From Nitrosomonas sp. Is79A3 (lineage in GTDB: Bacteria; Pseudomonadota; Gammaproteobacteria; Burkholderiales; Nitrosomonadaceae): a stretch of DNA of 64,000 bases. Positions 17,129-25,857 of the stretch are shown here, piece after piece; position 1 is the first letter of the stretch; every line of letters begins with the position of its first letter. The position numbers and the translations under genes are program-made. The notes below the pieces were generated by a model that was not told the DNA's origin, searched no databases, and worked only from the letters and a program-made list of their open reading frames with translations. The stretch lies in contig NC_015731.1 in NCBI RefSeq assembly GCF_000219585.1, positions 1,550,001 through 1,614,000 of the forward strand, given 5' to 3'.

Positions 17129-17839
17129 TTAAGCGGGGCTTGGCTTTAGCGTACATGCTTCTACTAAGCTTCTCCCCAAGACAGCTGGATAAATGTGGCC
17201 AAATAATTGGCCTCCTCCCCATGTGGTTGGTAGTGAGATGCAACCTAAGCGTGCGAGGTTTGCTAAGGCAAGTATAACTTCTGCATTTGGTGGTATAGGT
17301 TGCGCTCTATTATCTTCATCATGGATTACTATTTCAGATGGTAAATTTGTTGTTATAAGTAACTTATTACTAATGTCGCCCTCTGGTAGTGCATAGATAA
17401 CCGATAATATCTTTGCTTCTAAATTGGAGAGCCTCTCCAAGATGTCAATGTGTGTGCGATTAAGATCAATAGGACCGTTCTCAATAGTGGAATTAACAAG
17501 CAATTTTGCCCATAAATCCTGCAAATAATCGTCATCTTCAAGCGAAGCAGCCTCAAATAAAGGAATGGCAAGTTTTAAAGGTATTGGTTTAATTGGAGTA
17601 TCAATGCCGATACTATTCATAAGGGTTCTTGTTTTCTGTATAAAACTCACCTGCCTTTCCAAACGCATATATTTTAATTTGTCCTCATATATTCCAATGG
17701 CTTGTTCTAATGGACCAGATATGAAACGCGAAATGAAGCCACCCACTTCCTTACTTGCTTCGATAGCTTGCCCGGTTGTTTTTGCTACTTCTTGAACTGC
17801 TTTAGCAGTTTCTTTCACAGCTTCAATTTCTTCTGTCAT
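17129..17839 (-). CDS. Abi-alpha (DUF4393) family protein
   Basis: A 236-residue protein. An N-terminal Ala/Lys-rich amphipathic helix (VKETAKAVQEVAKTTG) is followed by GPLEQAIGIYEDKLKYMRLERQ, IPLKLAIPLFEAASLEDDDYLQDLWAKLL and DILERLSNLEAKILSVIY, which together match the DUF4393 family. That family includes the abortive infection protein Abi-alpha. It lies antisense to the surrounding late genes, as expected of a gene expressed in the lysogen. A superinfection-blocking role is plausible but not shown. Confidence 0.8.
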   Translation of the reverse strand: MTEEIEAVKETAKAVQEVAKTTGQAIEASKEVGGFISRFISGPLEQAIGIYEDKLKYMRLERQVSFIQKTRTLMNSIGIDTPIKPIPLKLAIPLFEAASLEDDDYLQDLWAKLLVNSTIENGPIDLNRTHIDILERLSNLEAKILSVIYALPEGDISNKLLITTNLPSEIVIHDEDNRAQPIPPNAEVILALANLARLGCISLPTTWGGGQLFGHIYPAVLGRSLVEACTLKPSPA

Positions 17840-17932
17840 ATTTATATCCTGAGATCCAATAAGTAATCCTTACCATATTCAGCGAAGGTGCATGCTTAGC
17901 GATATGTAATAGATTGCTGATGTTGCAATTTT

Positions 17933-18322
17933 CTAACCATGTAACGCCAATTTAGCAATAAATCCTGAGCGAGATTCCCCAGCCTCTTTCGCCGCCGCAT
18001 CGATACGACGAAGTACGCGCGATGGAAGCGTGATATTTATGCGCTCAACCTTATCCGATAATTCGGCCAGATCAATTGTGACGACTGCCCAGACCCAGCC
18101 TTTGTATTCAGGATTGGCTTGATGCTCACTGATGCTTTTAGGGTGAGGCACAGAGCCGCCATCATCAATTACGGTTTCTAACCACAATTCAATTGCTTCT
18201 TTTGCTTTATCGATTGCTTCATCAATCGTATCGCCCGCAGAAAAACAGCCTGGAAGATCAGGAACGACCACGCCGAAAGCGTGCTTGTCATCACCAGGTT
18301 CAATTGCTATTGGATATCTCAT
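17933..18322 (-). CDS. hicB: HicB antitoxin
   Basis: A 129-residue protein. Residues about 1-65 are the HicB partial RNase H fold (YPIAIEPGDDKHAFGVVVPD, DLPGCFSAGDTIDEAIDKAKEA). Residues about 90-125 are a ribbon-helix-helix DNA-binding domain (RINITLPSRVLRRIDAAA). HicB neutralises HicA and represses the operon. Its start lies 10 bases after the hicA stop. Confidence 0.93.
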   Translation of the reverse strand: MRYPIAIEPGDDKHAFGVVVPDLPGCFSAGDTIDEAIDKAKEAIELWLETVIDDGGSVPHPKSISEHQANPEYKGWVWAVVTIDLAELSDKVERINITLPSRVLRRIDAAAKEAGESRSGFIAKLALHG

Positions 18323-18332
18323 GTAATTCCTC

Positions 18333-18515
18333 TTATTTAAGCCCCGCTTGTTTTAACAACTTGTTTGAGAGACCAATGCCAAGGTCTTTTTTAGGATGCG
18401 GAACGCTGATATGACCGCTTTTCTCAGGATGAGTATAAACGTGGTGCGATCCCTTGGTTCCCCGTAGTGACCATCCATCCTTTTCAAGTTGTTTGATAAT
18501 TTCTTTGCTGTTCAT
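18333..18515 (-). CDS. hicA: HicA toxin
   Basis: Start placed at the internal ATG (MNSKEIIKQLEKDGW), which gives the usual 60-residue HicA. The frame extends upstream without homology. The double-stranded-RNA-binding-like fold carries the catalytic histidine in GSHHVYTHPE. HicA cleaves mRNA when unbound. It is the first gene of the hicAB pair, directly downstream of a palindromic operator. Confidence 0.93.
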   Translation of the reverse strand: MNSKEIIKQLEKDGWSLRGTKGSHHVYTHPEKSGHISVPHPKKDLGIGLSNKLLKQAGLK

Positions 18516-18517
18516 GT

Positions 18518-18532
18518 TGTGTATTGTACACA
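18518..18532 (-). promoter_or_regulatory. Palindromic operator of hicAB
   Basis: TGTGTA-TTG-TACACA is a perfect inverted repeat two bases upstream of the hicA start. This is where the ribbon-helix-helix domain of HicB is expected to bind for autorepression. Confidence 0.7.
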
Positions 18533-18570
18533 CCATTTTAAAAAGATCAATAGTGTGTTCAGTTATCCAC

Positions 18571-18587
18571 CGGAAAACCAAGCAAAT
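18571..18587 (+). promoter_or_regulatory. Recurring prophage motif, copy C
   Basis: CGGAAAACCAAGCAAAT matches copy B at 14 of 17 positions. CTGTAGC follows at exactly 23 bases from the motif start. It lies 76 bases before the giant methyltransferase-helicase gene, in the gap shared with the divergent hicAB operon. Confidence 0.55.
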
Positions 18588-18646
18588 TGAGGGCTGTAGC
18601 GTCTCTATGATGATGGTCATAAATTGCCATCATCAGGACGTTAACA

Positions 18647-21600
18647 ATGATTTCTTTCGCAGAAAAAAGAAAAATACAAAGCACAATATTAGAACAAAAC
18701 AAGATTCTTTCCAGCAATCCATCGTTTGCCGATAAACGGCAGGCGCAAAAGATCAAATCAGAGGCGATGATCAGACTTGGCTTGGTTGGTGCCGGGCAGC
18801 AGGCACCCATTGTCGAAACAGATCAACCAGACGAAGATAAACCAGTTGAGCGCAAATCCACTGCGCACCTGTACGAATTCGACCCGAACCGCAAGCCAGC
18901 ACAACGCAAGAAAGACAATACCGCAGCGATGGCATTGCTTGACCGCATTGATTCCGGTGAAATTGATGCAAATAGCCTGACTGATGAACAAAAAGCCACT
19001 TTAGCCAAATATTCCGGTACCGGTGGCGCATTGATCGGAGCTGATGGCAAAAAGGGCAGTGCCTATGAATATTACACACCCAAACCGATAGCTCAAGGGG
19101 TGTGGGATCTGATGAGTGAATTAGGCTTTAGCGGCGGTAAAGTGTTAGACCCATCCGCTGGCGTGGGTGTTTTTGGTGCTGTTGCGCCGATTAATGCGGC
19201 TGTTGATGCTATCGAATTGAATGAGACTTCCGGGCGTATCAATGGATTGGTAAATGATGGTCCGGGCTATTCAACCACTGTTTCAGCGTTCGAGAAGGTG
19301 GCGGCCAATACCCCAGATGAATCATACGATGCGATTGTCACTAATGTGCCTTTTGGCGGTGTTGCTGATCGCGGCGGCAATCAGTTATTAGATAACCGGT
19401 ACCAGAAAGAGCCGCTGCAGAATTATTTTATACTGCGTTCGCTGGAAAAGCTAAAGCCGGGCGGTCTGGCTGTTTTCATTACTCCACCGCGCTGCGTATC
19501 AGGCAAAGGCGGCAAGGAGGAGGATTTGCGCGTAAAAGCCAGTTTTATGGCTGAGTTCCTGGGCGCGTATCGCCTGCCCAATTCGGTATTCGGTACCGCA
19601 AGTGCTGACACGATGACGGACGTTATAGCCTTTCGCAAATACAGCCGGGAAACACTGGATAAGATAGCGGAATTGCGCGAACAGTCACCGCAAAGCCTGA
19701 TTGAAGCCAATGTTCAATGGCAGGAATTCATTGATGGCCATTACTTCGACAGGGAAGGGAAGCGCTTTATCCTGGGTGAATTTGTACCCAAAGATCCCAA
19801 TAAATTCCGGGACGTTGACCGCGTAATCAATCCGGCCAATGTTGCGGAAATAGGCCGAATGCTTAAACGATTCCCGGATTCAAGAATTAACTGGGATCTG
19901 CTGGGAGCCGTCGAAACATCGCCAATTATCTACCGTGACGACGACACCATTACCCAATCCGGGCAAACCCTGCAAATGCAGGATGGCCGATGGGTAGCCA
20001 TGGCGCGAGGCGAAGAAAGTGTCGATATGGCAAAGCTGGCCGGGAATATGGCAACGCCGTACAACGCCTTCGAGAACAAAGTAACCTGGGCTGATGCGAT
20101 CAAGTATTTTGACTACATGACTGAGACCTCTCAGGCGCTTGATATTCCTGCTTGGGCGCGCGGCGCAATTAATGAGATCAAGCGGTTATCTGATGATGGT
20201 GAGCGTGGCAAACACTGGAATGCTGGTGTGGTGGGCATGTCGGTTGCGCAAGTATTGGAAGAGCGGCTTAGTGAAGAGGTGGGGGTCAAGTATGTTGACG
20301 AGTATCCCGCGTTGTCGGACGCAATGCAGCGCGCATCAACGATAGCCAAAGGCCGCCCATCATCCATTGGCGGAAAAATCAAAGATGGCTTGCTCGCTAT
20401 TGGCAATCATTACCAGAAGAAAACCGGATTCTCAGCGGTATGGCGTGGAGACGTACAGCAAGAAGTTGCCACAATGGAAATTACGGCTGATTCCAGTTTT
20501 GAAGGGTTACGCTATAAAACCAGATCGGCATGGGTAACGCTTGATGATGCCAAGGGCATTTATGGCGATGACTTTGACCCGATTGGAGACCAAGCCTGGT
20601 GCGTTTCGCCTGATGGCAAATCAGTCACGCGCGCGGATGATTACTATGTGGGCAATTATGCTGAATTATTAAAACGTGTTGATGCTGAGATTGCGGCAGC
20701 TACCGATGACAAAATACGCGATAAGCTGCTGCGGCAAAAATTGGATGCTGATAGCCGGGTGGACCGGGTTGATGTATCAAAACTCACGTTTAATCTATTC
20801 ACGCCTTATGTGACGAATGAAGAAAAGGCCGAATTCCTGCGGCGATTTGTTCATCCTGCAGCGGTGGTTGTCTTTGATGAAAAAACCGGTGAAAAGCGTG
20901 TCGATATTGATATCCCTGGAAGCAAATTAACTGACCGTGAAAAACTGATTAACCGGATTGGCGATTACCTGAAGAACGGCACTATTACGCTTGGTGGCGC
21001 AAAACTCGACATGGAAAAGGCTAAAGCCCTGCAAGAGCTGCGCAGAATGGTCAACACTGCCAATGAGCAATTCAACGGCTGGGTGCGCGGCAATAGCGTG
21101 ATTATGAAGAGACTTGAAGGAATATCCTCAGATCCAACAAAATTGCGCTTCCGGCAAGTTGAAGATAGCTCTCCCATGAAAATACAGGGAATGAGTGATT
21201 TGATAACTCCGCACGGGTACCAATTTGCTGAGATCCGCAGGCAAAGCCGGGAATTTGGCGGCATTAATGGGTTTGGGGTCGGCTTGGGCAAGACGCTTAC
21301 CGCCTTGGCCGCCGTCCAATACGCTCAAAGCATCGGTGTTAAGAAGAAAACATTCTTTGTCGTACCCAATTCAGTGCTATCGAATTGGCGCAAAGAGACT
21401 GAGCGCGCATACACGAATCAAGATGATTTGCTGTTTGTTGGACTGCGGGTTAACAAAGCCGGTAAAGCATTGGTTAATTCGACCAACTTTGACGCTGATT
21501 TGACCGCAGTCATGGAGAATCGCCACAGTAAGATTTTTATGACAATGGAAGCATTCGAGCGCATCCGCCTGCGCGATGAAACCATTGCTCAGTATGAACA

Positions 21601-24600
21601 ATTCTTGCGTAGAGTTGATGCCAGTTTCGCTGAGAGCGAGGATAAAAAAGAAGATGAGCGGGCGAAGAGTAAGCAAGCCGGGTTGGTTTCTATTTTGTCT
21701 AAAAAAACCGGTAGCGCGCCGTATCTTGAGGATTTGGGCGTTGATAGTATTGTGATCGATGAAGCGCACATTTTCAAGAATTCAGCGCAAACAATAGATT
21801 TCAAAAGCGCGAAATTCCTGTCTTTATCACCCGCTTCACAACGTGGCTTGGATGCGCAAGCAAAAGCTTGGTTTATACGCGGCAGATCACAGCTTGGTGA
21901 CGGCGTTCTATTGTTGACGGCAACCGCTATAACCAATAGCCCATTGGAAATCTACTCAATGTTGTCATTGTCGGTAGGTCATGAGCGTGTGAATGATATG
22001 TGCCTTGGCATCAAGGGTGCTGACAACTTCATGGAAGTTTTTGTTCAGAAAGAGAATCAGGATGATGTAACGATTGATGGTGTTGCGCGTACAACCGATG
22101 TGTTCGTTGGACTGAATAACGTAAGCATACTCAGAAAATCCATTGGTGAAGTAGCCACCATCAAATCGGCTGAAGATGTCGGCGAGCAAATCATTGTTCC
22201 GGACCGCGAAGAGAAAGCATCCTCCGTTACATTGACCAGAGATATTGTTGATAGGCTGGGCGTATACAAAAGAGCATTCAGATTTGCAATCGACACTCTG
22301 GCGGGAAAAGAACCAAATCGCGGCGGAAAAGAGGCATTTGAAGCGGTATCCGCACATTTCGGTGAGGAATTGGATCTGATTGGCCATCCCTTTAACCTGA
22401 TCAATAAAATGACGCTACTGATCGCAGATCCAGAACTTGATCAAAGAGCGACATTCTACAACTTCATTGGTGCGCAGAAAGACAAAGCGCAGGATGCGGT
22501 AAGTCAGTTCAACGCCAAAAATTTCACGGAAGAGCGGCCAAGATTCACCCCAATGTCATCGGAATCTTCTGTTGTTAGCCGCAAAACAACCAAAGACGAG
22601 TCAGGTACTGAAGTCACGATAATGAAAATTAAGGTGGTGGCCAGCATTATTGACGGCAATCGGATCGCCATTGACACCATGACCCCGGAAACCCAAAGCG
22701 CATTTGAGGATATTGCGGAAAAAATTGGCTTGGATCTGGATGTGTCGGTACCGCCAAAACTTGCCGCAATGCTTGAAAACTTCCAGCATGAACAAGCTAC
22801 GCCGCGCGGCATTATGGATGATGGCAGCAAGTCGCCGGTCGTTAAGCAGATTATTTTCTGTGACATTCTGCCACTGCATAACAAGATCAAGCGCTTATTA
22901 AATAAACGCGCCGGGATACCATCGGGTGCAATTGCGATAATAACCGGCAAGATCAACAATAAGCCAGATGAAATATTGGCCGTTCAAGATGGTTTTAATG
23001 CGTTTGGTGAAGATAATAAATACCGCGTTGTGATCGCCAATGAAAAAGCGGAGGTTGGTATCAATCTGCAAAGGGGAACCCAGGCAATACACCATTTAAC
23101 CATTGGATGGACACCCGATAGCTTGGAACAACGCAATGGCCGTGGCGTTCGTCAAGGCAATAAAACTGAGCGCGTAAACTCGTATTATTACGATGCAGAT
23201 GGGACTTTCGACACCAGCAAGCGCTCCATGGTTAATAAAAAGGCTGATTGGATAGGCCAGGTAATGGATGTTGGCGGTAGCGACAACGTTGCGGTTAGCG
23301 GAGGATTATCCAAAGAACAAATGGAAGCGCTCATTGAAGTTGTGGGCGATGCCGATGCAATGAAGCGCATGCAGGAAACAATCTCTGCCAAGGAAGCGGA
23401 AACCAGGGCGGCGACAAACCGCGATAAGCAGATGATCAATATTGACACCATCCGCAAGCAAAATGCTTTCCTACGCTCCAATCCAAGCCCAGTTAATTTC
23501 ATAATCGACAAGATTCTTGGCTTGTGGAATCTTGAGAAGCAGATGTTTATGCTAAGCGACAGAATAAACAACCCCAGGGCGACAGAGTCTGCGTTGGCAC
23601 GAAACAAAGGTCTGCTTTCCGATGTTAATTCCCGCATATCTAGTCTGCGTAACAGTCTTGAGAAATCCGCAACCATTTCAAAAACTACCGGTTATAACTA
23701 CACCACAAAACAGAACGAAACAGAGACTGTAAACCTGGATGACGTGTTTAAGGTAATTAGAGGAAACAGAAAACAAAAAGACGATGATGTTATTGAGATG
23801 CTACGCGGCAAAGTGTGGCCTTCATTTAAAGTCTCTGCCATAGAAGGCGGTCCAATAGTAAACGATTGGCAATCCGAAGTGGATATGGCCAAATCAATGA
23901 TTGAAGAATCCAAAAACAACTTTATCCGCCAGGCATCTGAGCATGGCAGTTATCCGGCTGAAGTTGCCAAGATTGTGGCCGAAGGTGGCGGAGATGTGCA
24001 TGAAGGCAAGCCTGTTGTTACCGGCATGTTTGTTCGATTCAAGGATGGCGCGCTGGGTATAGCGGATGTCGCTGGTAATAAAGTTGTGACAGCCACCAAA
24101 TCCGGCGATTTCCTGAACTACAAATTGGATATCTATATCAAGGATGCTGATGAAGTGATCTACCCAGGATCTTCCGGTTACGATGCATGCTTGGATGAGG
24201 CGGCTAAAATTGAGGACATGGTAAACAGCAATGGAAGTATTCAAAATGCGTTCAATAATCTCGTTCCAGAAATCGCACAGCGACGCAAGACTGATGTATT
24301 GGCAGAATACAGTCACTATAACTACGTTCTTCCGCAGCCCTATTTTCCATTCGTGATAACGAAGGAAAATACTGAAGTTGAAAAGCATATTGTGGCCTCG
24401 CAAAGAGGAATCATCAAATCCATTCGCGGCAGCTACTTTACTGTGCCGAGTAACGTTGCGGTCACAAAAAAGCCTGATGGATTAAATAACTATGATGCAC
24501 TGCGTGAATACGCAATCGCTCATCATCTGAAGTTGGTAATTGCTGATTTTAGTGAATCGGAATACTGGCTAGGTCTGCAGATAATGAAAACTATCACAGT

Positions 24601-25048
24601 CGATATGTTTAGGTCTGCCCTTACCGGCTCTACTGAAGAGGAAATCCGCAACCAGGCCACAAACTTTATGTTAAATTCATTGACGTGGTTCGATTTTGAA
24701 AGCATATCACCGATTGAAAATCGGATGCTTCCGTATGATCTGCAAAGAGTGCTGAAGGAAGCTATCAAAACGGTGACACCGGTACCGGTAGCGATTGCAA
24801 CCAATAATACAGCGGCACCCGCGAGCATTGTGGGCATCAAAGTATCCTCATCCTCATGGGCTGATATTAATGTCTGGAAAGAGAACATAAAATCTGCGGC
24901 GGTGGCGGCGGGTGATGGCAAATACAAGTTTGATGGCAAGACTAAGGTATGGAATGTTTTACAGCCAACGTGGGATCATCTTATTGCAAACTATCCGGGC
25001 GCAGCGGATAAAGTTGAGCTTGTAAGCGGCACCTTGTCTTATCTATAA
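18647..25048 (+). CDS. DarB-like DNA methyltransferase-helicase polyprotein
   Basis: A 2133-residue protein, the largest in the window, with an AGGA ribosome binding site. Residues 1-47 are a charged helical hairpin. Residues about 140-330 are an N6-adenine methyltransferase-like domain: YYTP (142), DPSAGVGVFG (168-177, SAM motif I) and NVPF (233, motif IV, replacing NPPF). Residues about 850-1550 are an SF2/SNF2-type helicase: GVGLGKT (about 878), IDEAH (about 1037), LLLTATA (about 1088) and QRNGRGVRQ (about 1494). The C-terminal 600 residues hold helical and unassigned modules. Length and layout fit P1 DarB, which shields phage DNA from type I restriction. Confidence 0.88.
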   Translation: MISFAEKRKIQSTILEQNKILSSNPSFADKRQAQKIKSEAMIRLGLVGAGQQAPIVETDQPDEDKPVERKSTAHLYEFDPNRKPAQRKKDNTAAMALLDRIDSGEIDANSLTDEQKATLAKYSGTGGALIGADGKKGSAYEYYTPKPIAQGVWDLMSELGFSGGKVLDPSAGVGVFGAVAPINAAVDAIELNETSGRINGLVNDGPGYSTTVSAFEKVAANTPDESYDAIVTNVPFGGVADRGGNQLLDNRYQKEPLQNYFILRSLEKLKPGGLAVFITPPRCVSGKGGKEEDLRVKASFMAEFLGAYRLPNSVFGTASADTMTDVIAFRKYSRETLDKIAELREQSPQSLIEANVQWQEFIDGHYFDREGKRFILGEFVPKDPNKFRDVDRVINPANVAEIGRMLKRFPDSRINWDLLGAVETSPIIYRDDDTITQSGQTLQMQDGRWVAMARGEESVDMAKLAGNMATPYNAFENKVTWADAIKYFDYMTETSQALDIPAWARGAINEIKRLSDDGERGKHWNAGVVGMSVAQVLEERLSEEVGVKYVDEYPALSDAMQRASTIAKGRPSSIGGKIKDGLLAIGNHYQKKTGFSAVWRGDVQQEVATMEITADSSFEGLRYKTRSAWVTLDDAKGIYGDDFDPIGDQAWCVSPDGKSVTRADDYYVGNYAELLKRVDAEIAAATDDKIRDKLLRQKLDADSRVDRVDVSKLTFNLFTPYVTNEEKAEFLRRFVHPAAVVVFDEKTGEKRVDIDIPGSKLTDREKLINRIGDYLKNGTITLGGAKLDMEKAKALQELRRMVNTANEQFNGWVRGNSVIMKRLEGISSDPTKLRFRQVEDSSPMKIQGMSDLITPHGYQFAEIRRQSREFGGINGFGVGLGKTLTALAAVQYAQSIGVKKKTFFVVPNSVLSNWRKETERAYTNQDDLLFVGLRVNKAGKALVNSTNFDADLTAVMENRHSKIFMTMEAFERIRLRDETIAQYEQFLRRVDASFAESEDKKEDERAKSKQAGLVSILSKKTGSAPYLEDLGVDSIVIDEAHIFKNSAQTIDFKSAKFLSLSPASQRGLDAQAKAWFIRGRSQLGDGVLLLTATAITNSPLEIYSMLSLSVGHERVNDMCLGIKGADNFMEVFVQKENQDDVTIDGVARTTDVFVGLNNVSILRKSIGEVATIKSAEDVGEQIIVPDREEKASSVTLTRDIVDRLGVYKRAFRFAIDTLAGKEPNRGGKEAFEAVSAHFGEELDLIGHPFNLINKMTLLIADPELDQRATFYNFIGAQKDKAQDAVSQFNAKNFTEERPRFTPMSSESSVVSRKTTKDESGTEVTIMKIKVVASIIDGNRIAIDTMTPETQSAFEDIAEKIGLDLDVSVPPKLAAMLENFQHEQATPRGIMDDGSKSPVVKQIIFCDILPLHNKIKRLLNKRAGIPSGAIAIITGKINNKPDEILAVQDGFNAFGEDNKYRVVIANEKAEVGINLQRGTQAIHHLTIGWTPDSLEQRNGRGVRQGNKTERVNSYYYDADGTFDTSKRSMVNKKADWIGQVMDVGGSDNVAVSGGLSKEQMEALIEVVGDADAMKRMQETISAKEAETRAATNRDKQMINIDTIRKQNAFLRSNPSPVNFIIDKILGLWNLEKQMFMLSDRINNPRATESALARNKGLLSDVNSRISSLRNSLEKSATISKTTGYNYTTKQNETETVNLDDVFKVIRGNRKQKDDDVIEMLRGKVWPSFKVSAIEGGPIVNDWQSEVDMAKSMIEESKNNFIRQASEHGSYPAEVAKIVAEGGGDVHEGKPVVTGMFVRFKDGALGIADVAGNKVVTATKSGDFLNYKLDIYIKDADEVIYPGSSGYDACLDEAAKIEDMVNSNGSIQNAFNNLVPEIAQRRKTDVLAEYSHYNYVLPQPYFPFVITKENTEVEKHIVASQRGIIKSIRGSYFTVPSNVAVTKKPDGLNNYDALREYAIAHHLKLVIADFSESEYWLGLQIMKTITVDMFRSALTGSTEEEIRNQATNFMLNSLTWFDFESISPIENRMLPYDLQRVLKEAIKTVTPVPVAIATNNTAAPASIVGIKVSSSSWADINVWKENIKSAAVAAGDGKYKFDGKTKVWNVLQPTWDHLIANYPGAADKVELVSGTLSYL

Positions 25049-25062
25049 AAAGGAATTGAATT

Positions 25063-25479
25063 ATGGCATTTACAGAATATTTATTTGATCCTGAGAAGAT
25101 CAAGGCACAGGTTAATAGCCGAACGCAAAGCCTGCGCGAGAATAAGGGATTCTCAGACTTACTTGGATTCGGACTCAAGGTTGTCAGTGATCGCCTGGCT
25201 AAAGACCGTAGAAGGTATATTGACTACGGACCCTATTGGCCTGCATTAAAGGACATCCTGAATGCGAACGGCTACAATTTTGGCGATCAATCAGATCCGA
25301 TAGTTAAAGCCACATATCACGGCGATTCAGATGTAGAAACGCTTGTGATGGCCGATGAATTCAGAACTGAATACTTAGCAACCACTATTGTGTATACAAA
25401 CCGATTCATGCTTGATGGCACGACAGGTGAATTCTGGGTGTTGTTTGATTCTGATATGGAAGATCCCGCAGCAAAATAG
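25063..25479 (+). CDS. Small protein following the methyltransferase-helicase
   Basis: A 138-residue soluble protein with an AAGGA ribosome binding site, 14 bases after the giant gene. The N-terminal half is helical and basic (VVSDRLAKDRRRYIDYGPYW). The C-terminal half is strand-rich and acidic (TTIVYTNRFMLDGTTGEFWV). I recognise no family. It probably belongs to the DarB-like transcript. Confidence 0.75.
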   Translation: MAFTEYLFDPEKIKAQVNSRTQSLRENKGFSDLLGFGLKVVSDRLAKDRRRYIDYGPYWPALKDILNANGYNFGDQSDPIVKATYHGDSDVETLVMADEFRTEYLATTIVYTNRFMLDGTTGEFWVLFDSDMEDPAAK

Positions 25480-25857
25480 CTTTTTCTCTTCATTCCTAAC
25501 ATCAGCTTGTCAGTTGGGGTGAGTACATCTATTTTATAGCATGAATTTCTGGGTTGATAGCTTCCACTCCTGATAATGAGGGGTCGCGCCGTCGTCCGGC
25601 GCGAAGGGCATGACCCCGACTGGGGGCATGCTGCCCGAACCCTAGTAGTATAATAGTTTATCCAGCCTTCCTATTATTGCTGAACGCCTTTTGATAGTTT
25701 TTATATTTTTAATACGCCATCGCTGATAAATCAGTTTGCTTGAATTTAACTAATATTTTTATTATTGTTACTTAGTTATAATTGTAGTATGTGAGATAAC
25801 GCCCCGATTATGGGAAACGTTAATTTGCTCTAAACCATATATGAAGTTGAAAATTAT
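25480..25857. other. AT-rich gap holding a GC-rich structured element
   Basis: No gene is seen. At 25580-25636 a GC-rich island stands out from AT-rich flanks. It can form a nested stem (GGGGTC with GACCCC, inside it GCGCC with GGCGC) or an alternative stem (GGGCA at 25606 with TGCCC at 25632, and CCCC with GGGG). The two folds are mutually exclusive. It ends the DarB-like transcript and precedes the HEPN gene. Confidence 0.5.

Noticed and set aside
21377..22387. Long antisense ORFs within the DarB-like gene
   Set aside because: They mirror the codon pattern of the certain + strand gene, which has helicase motifs across the same region.
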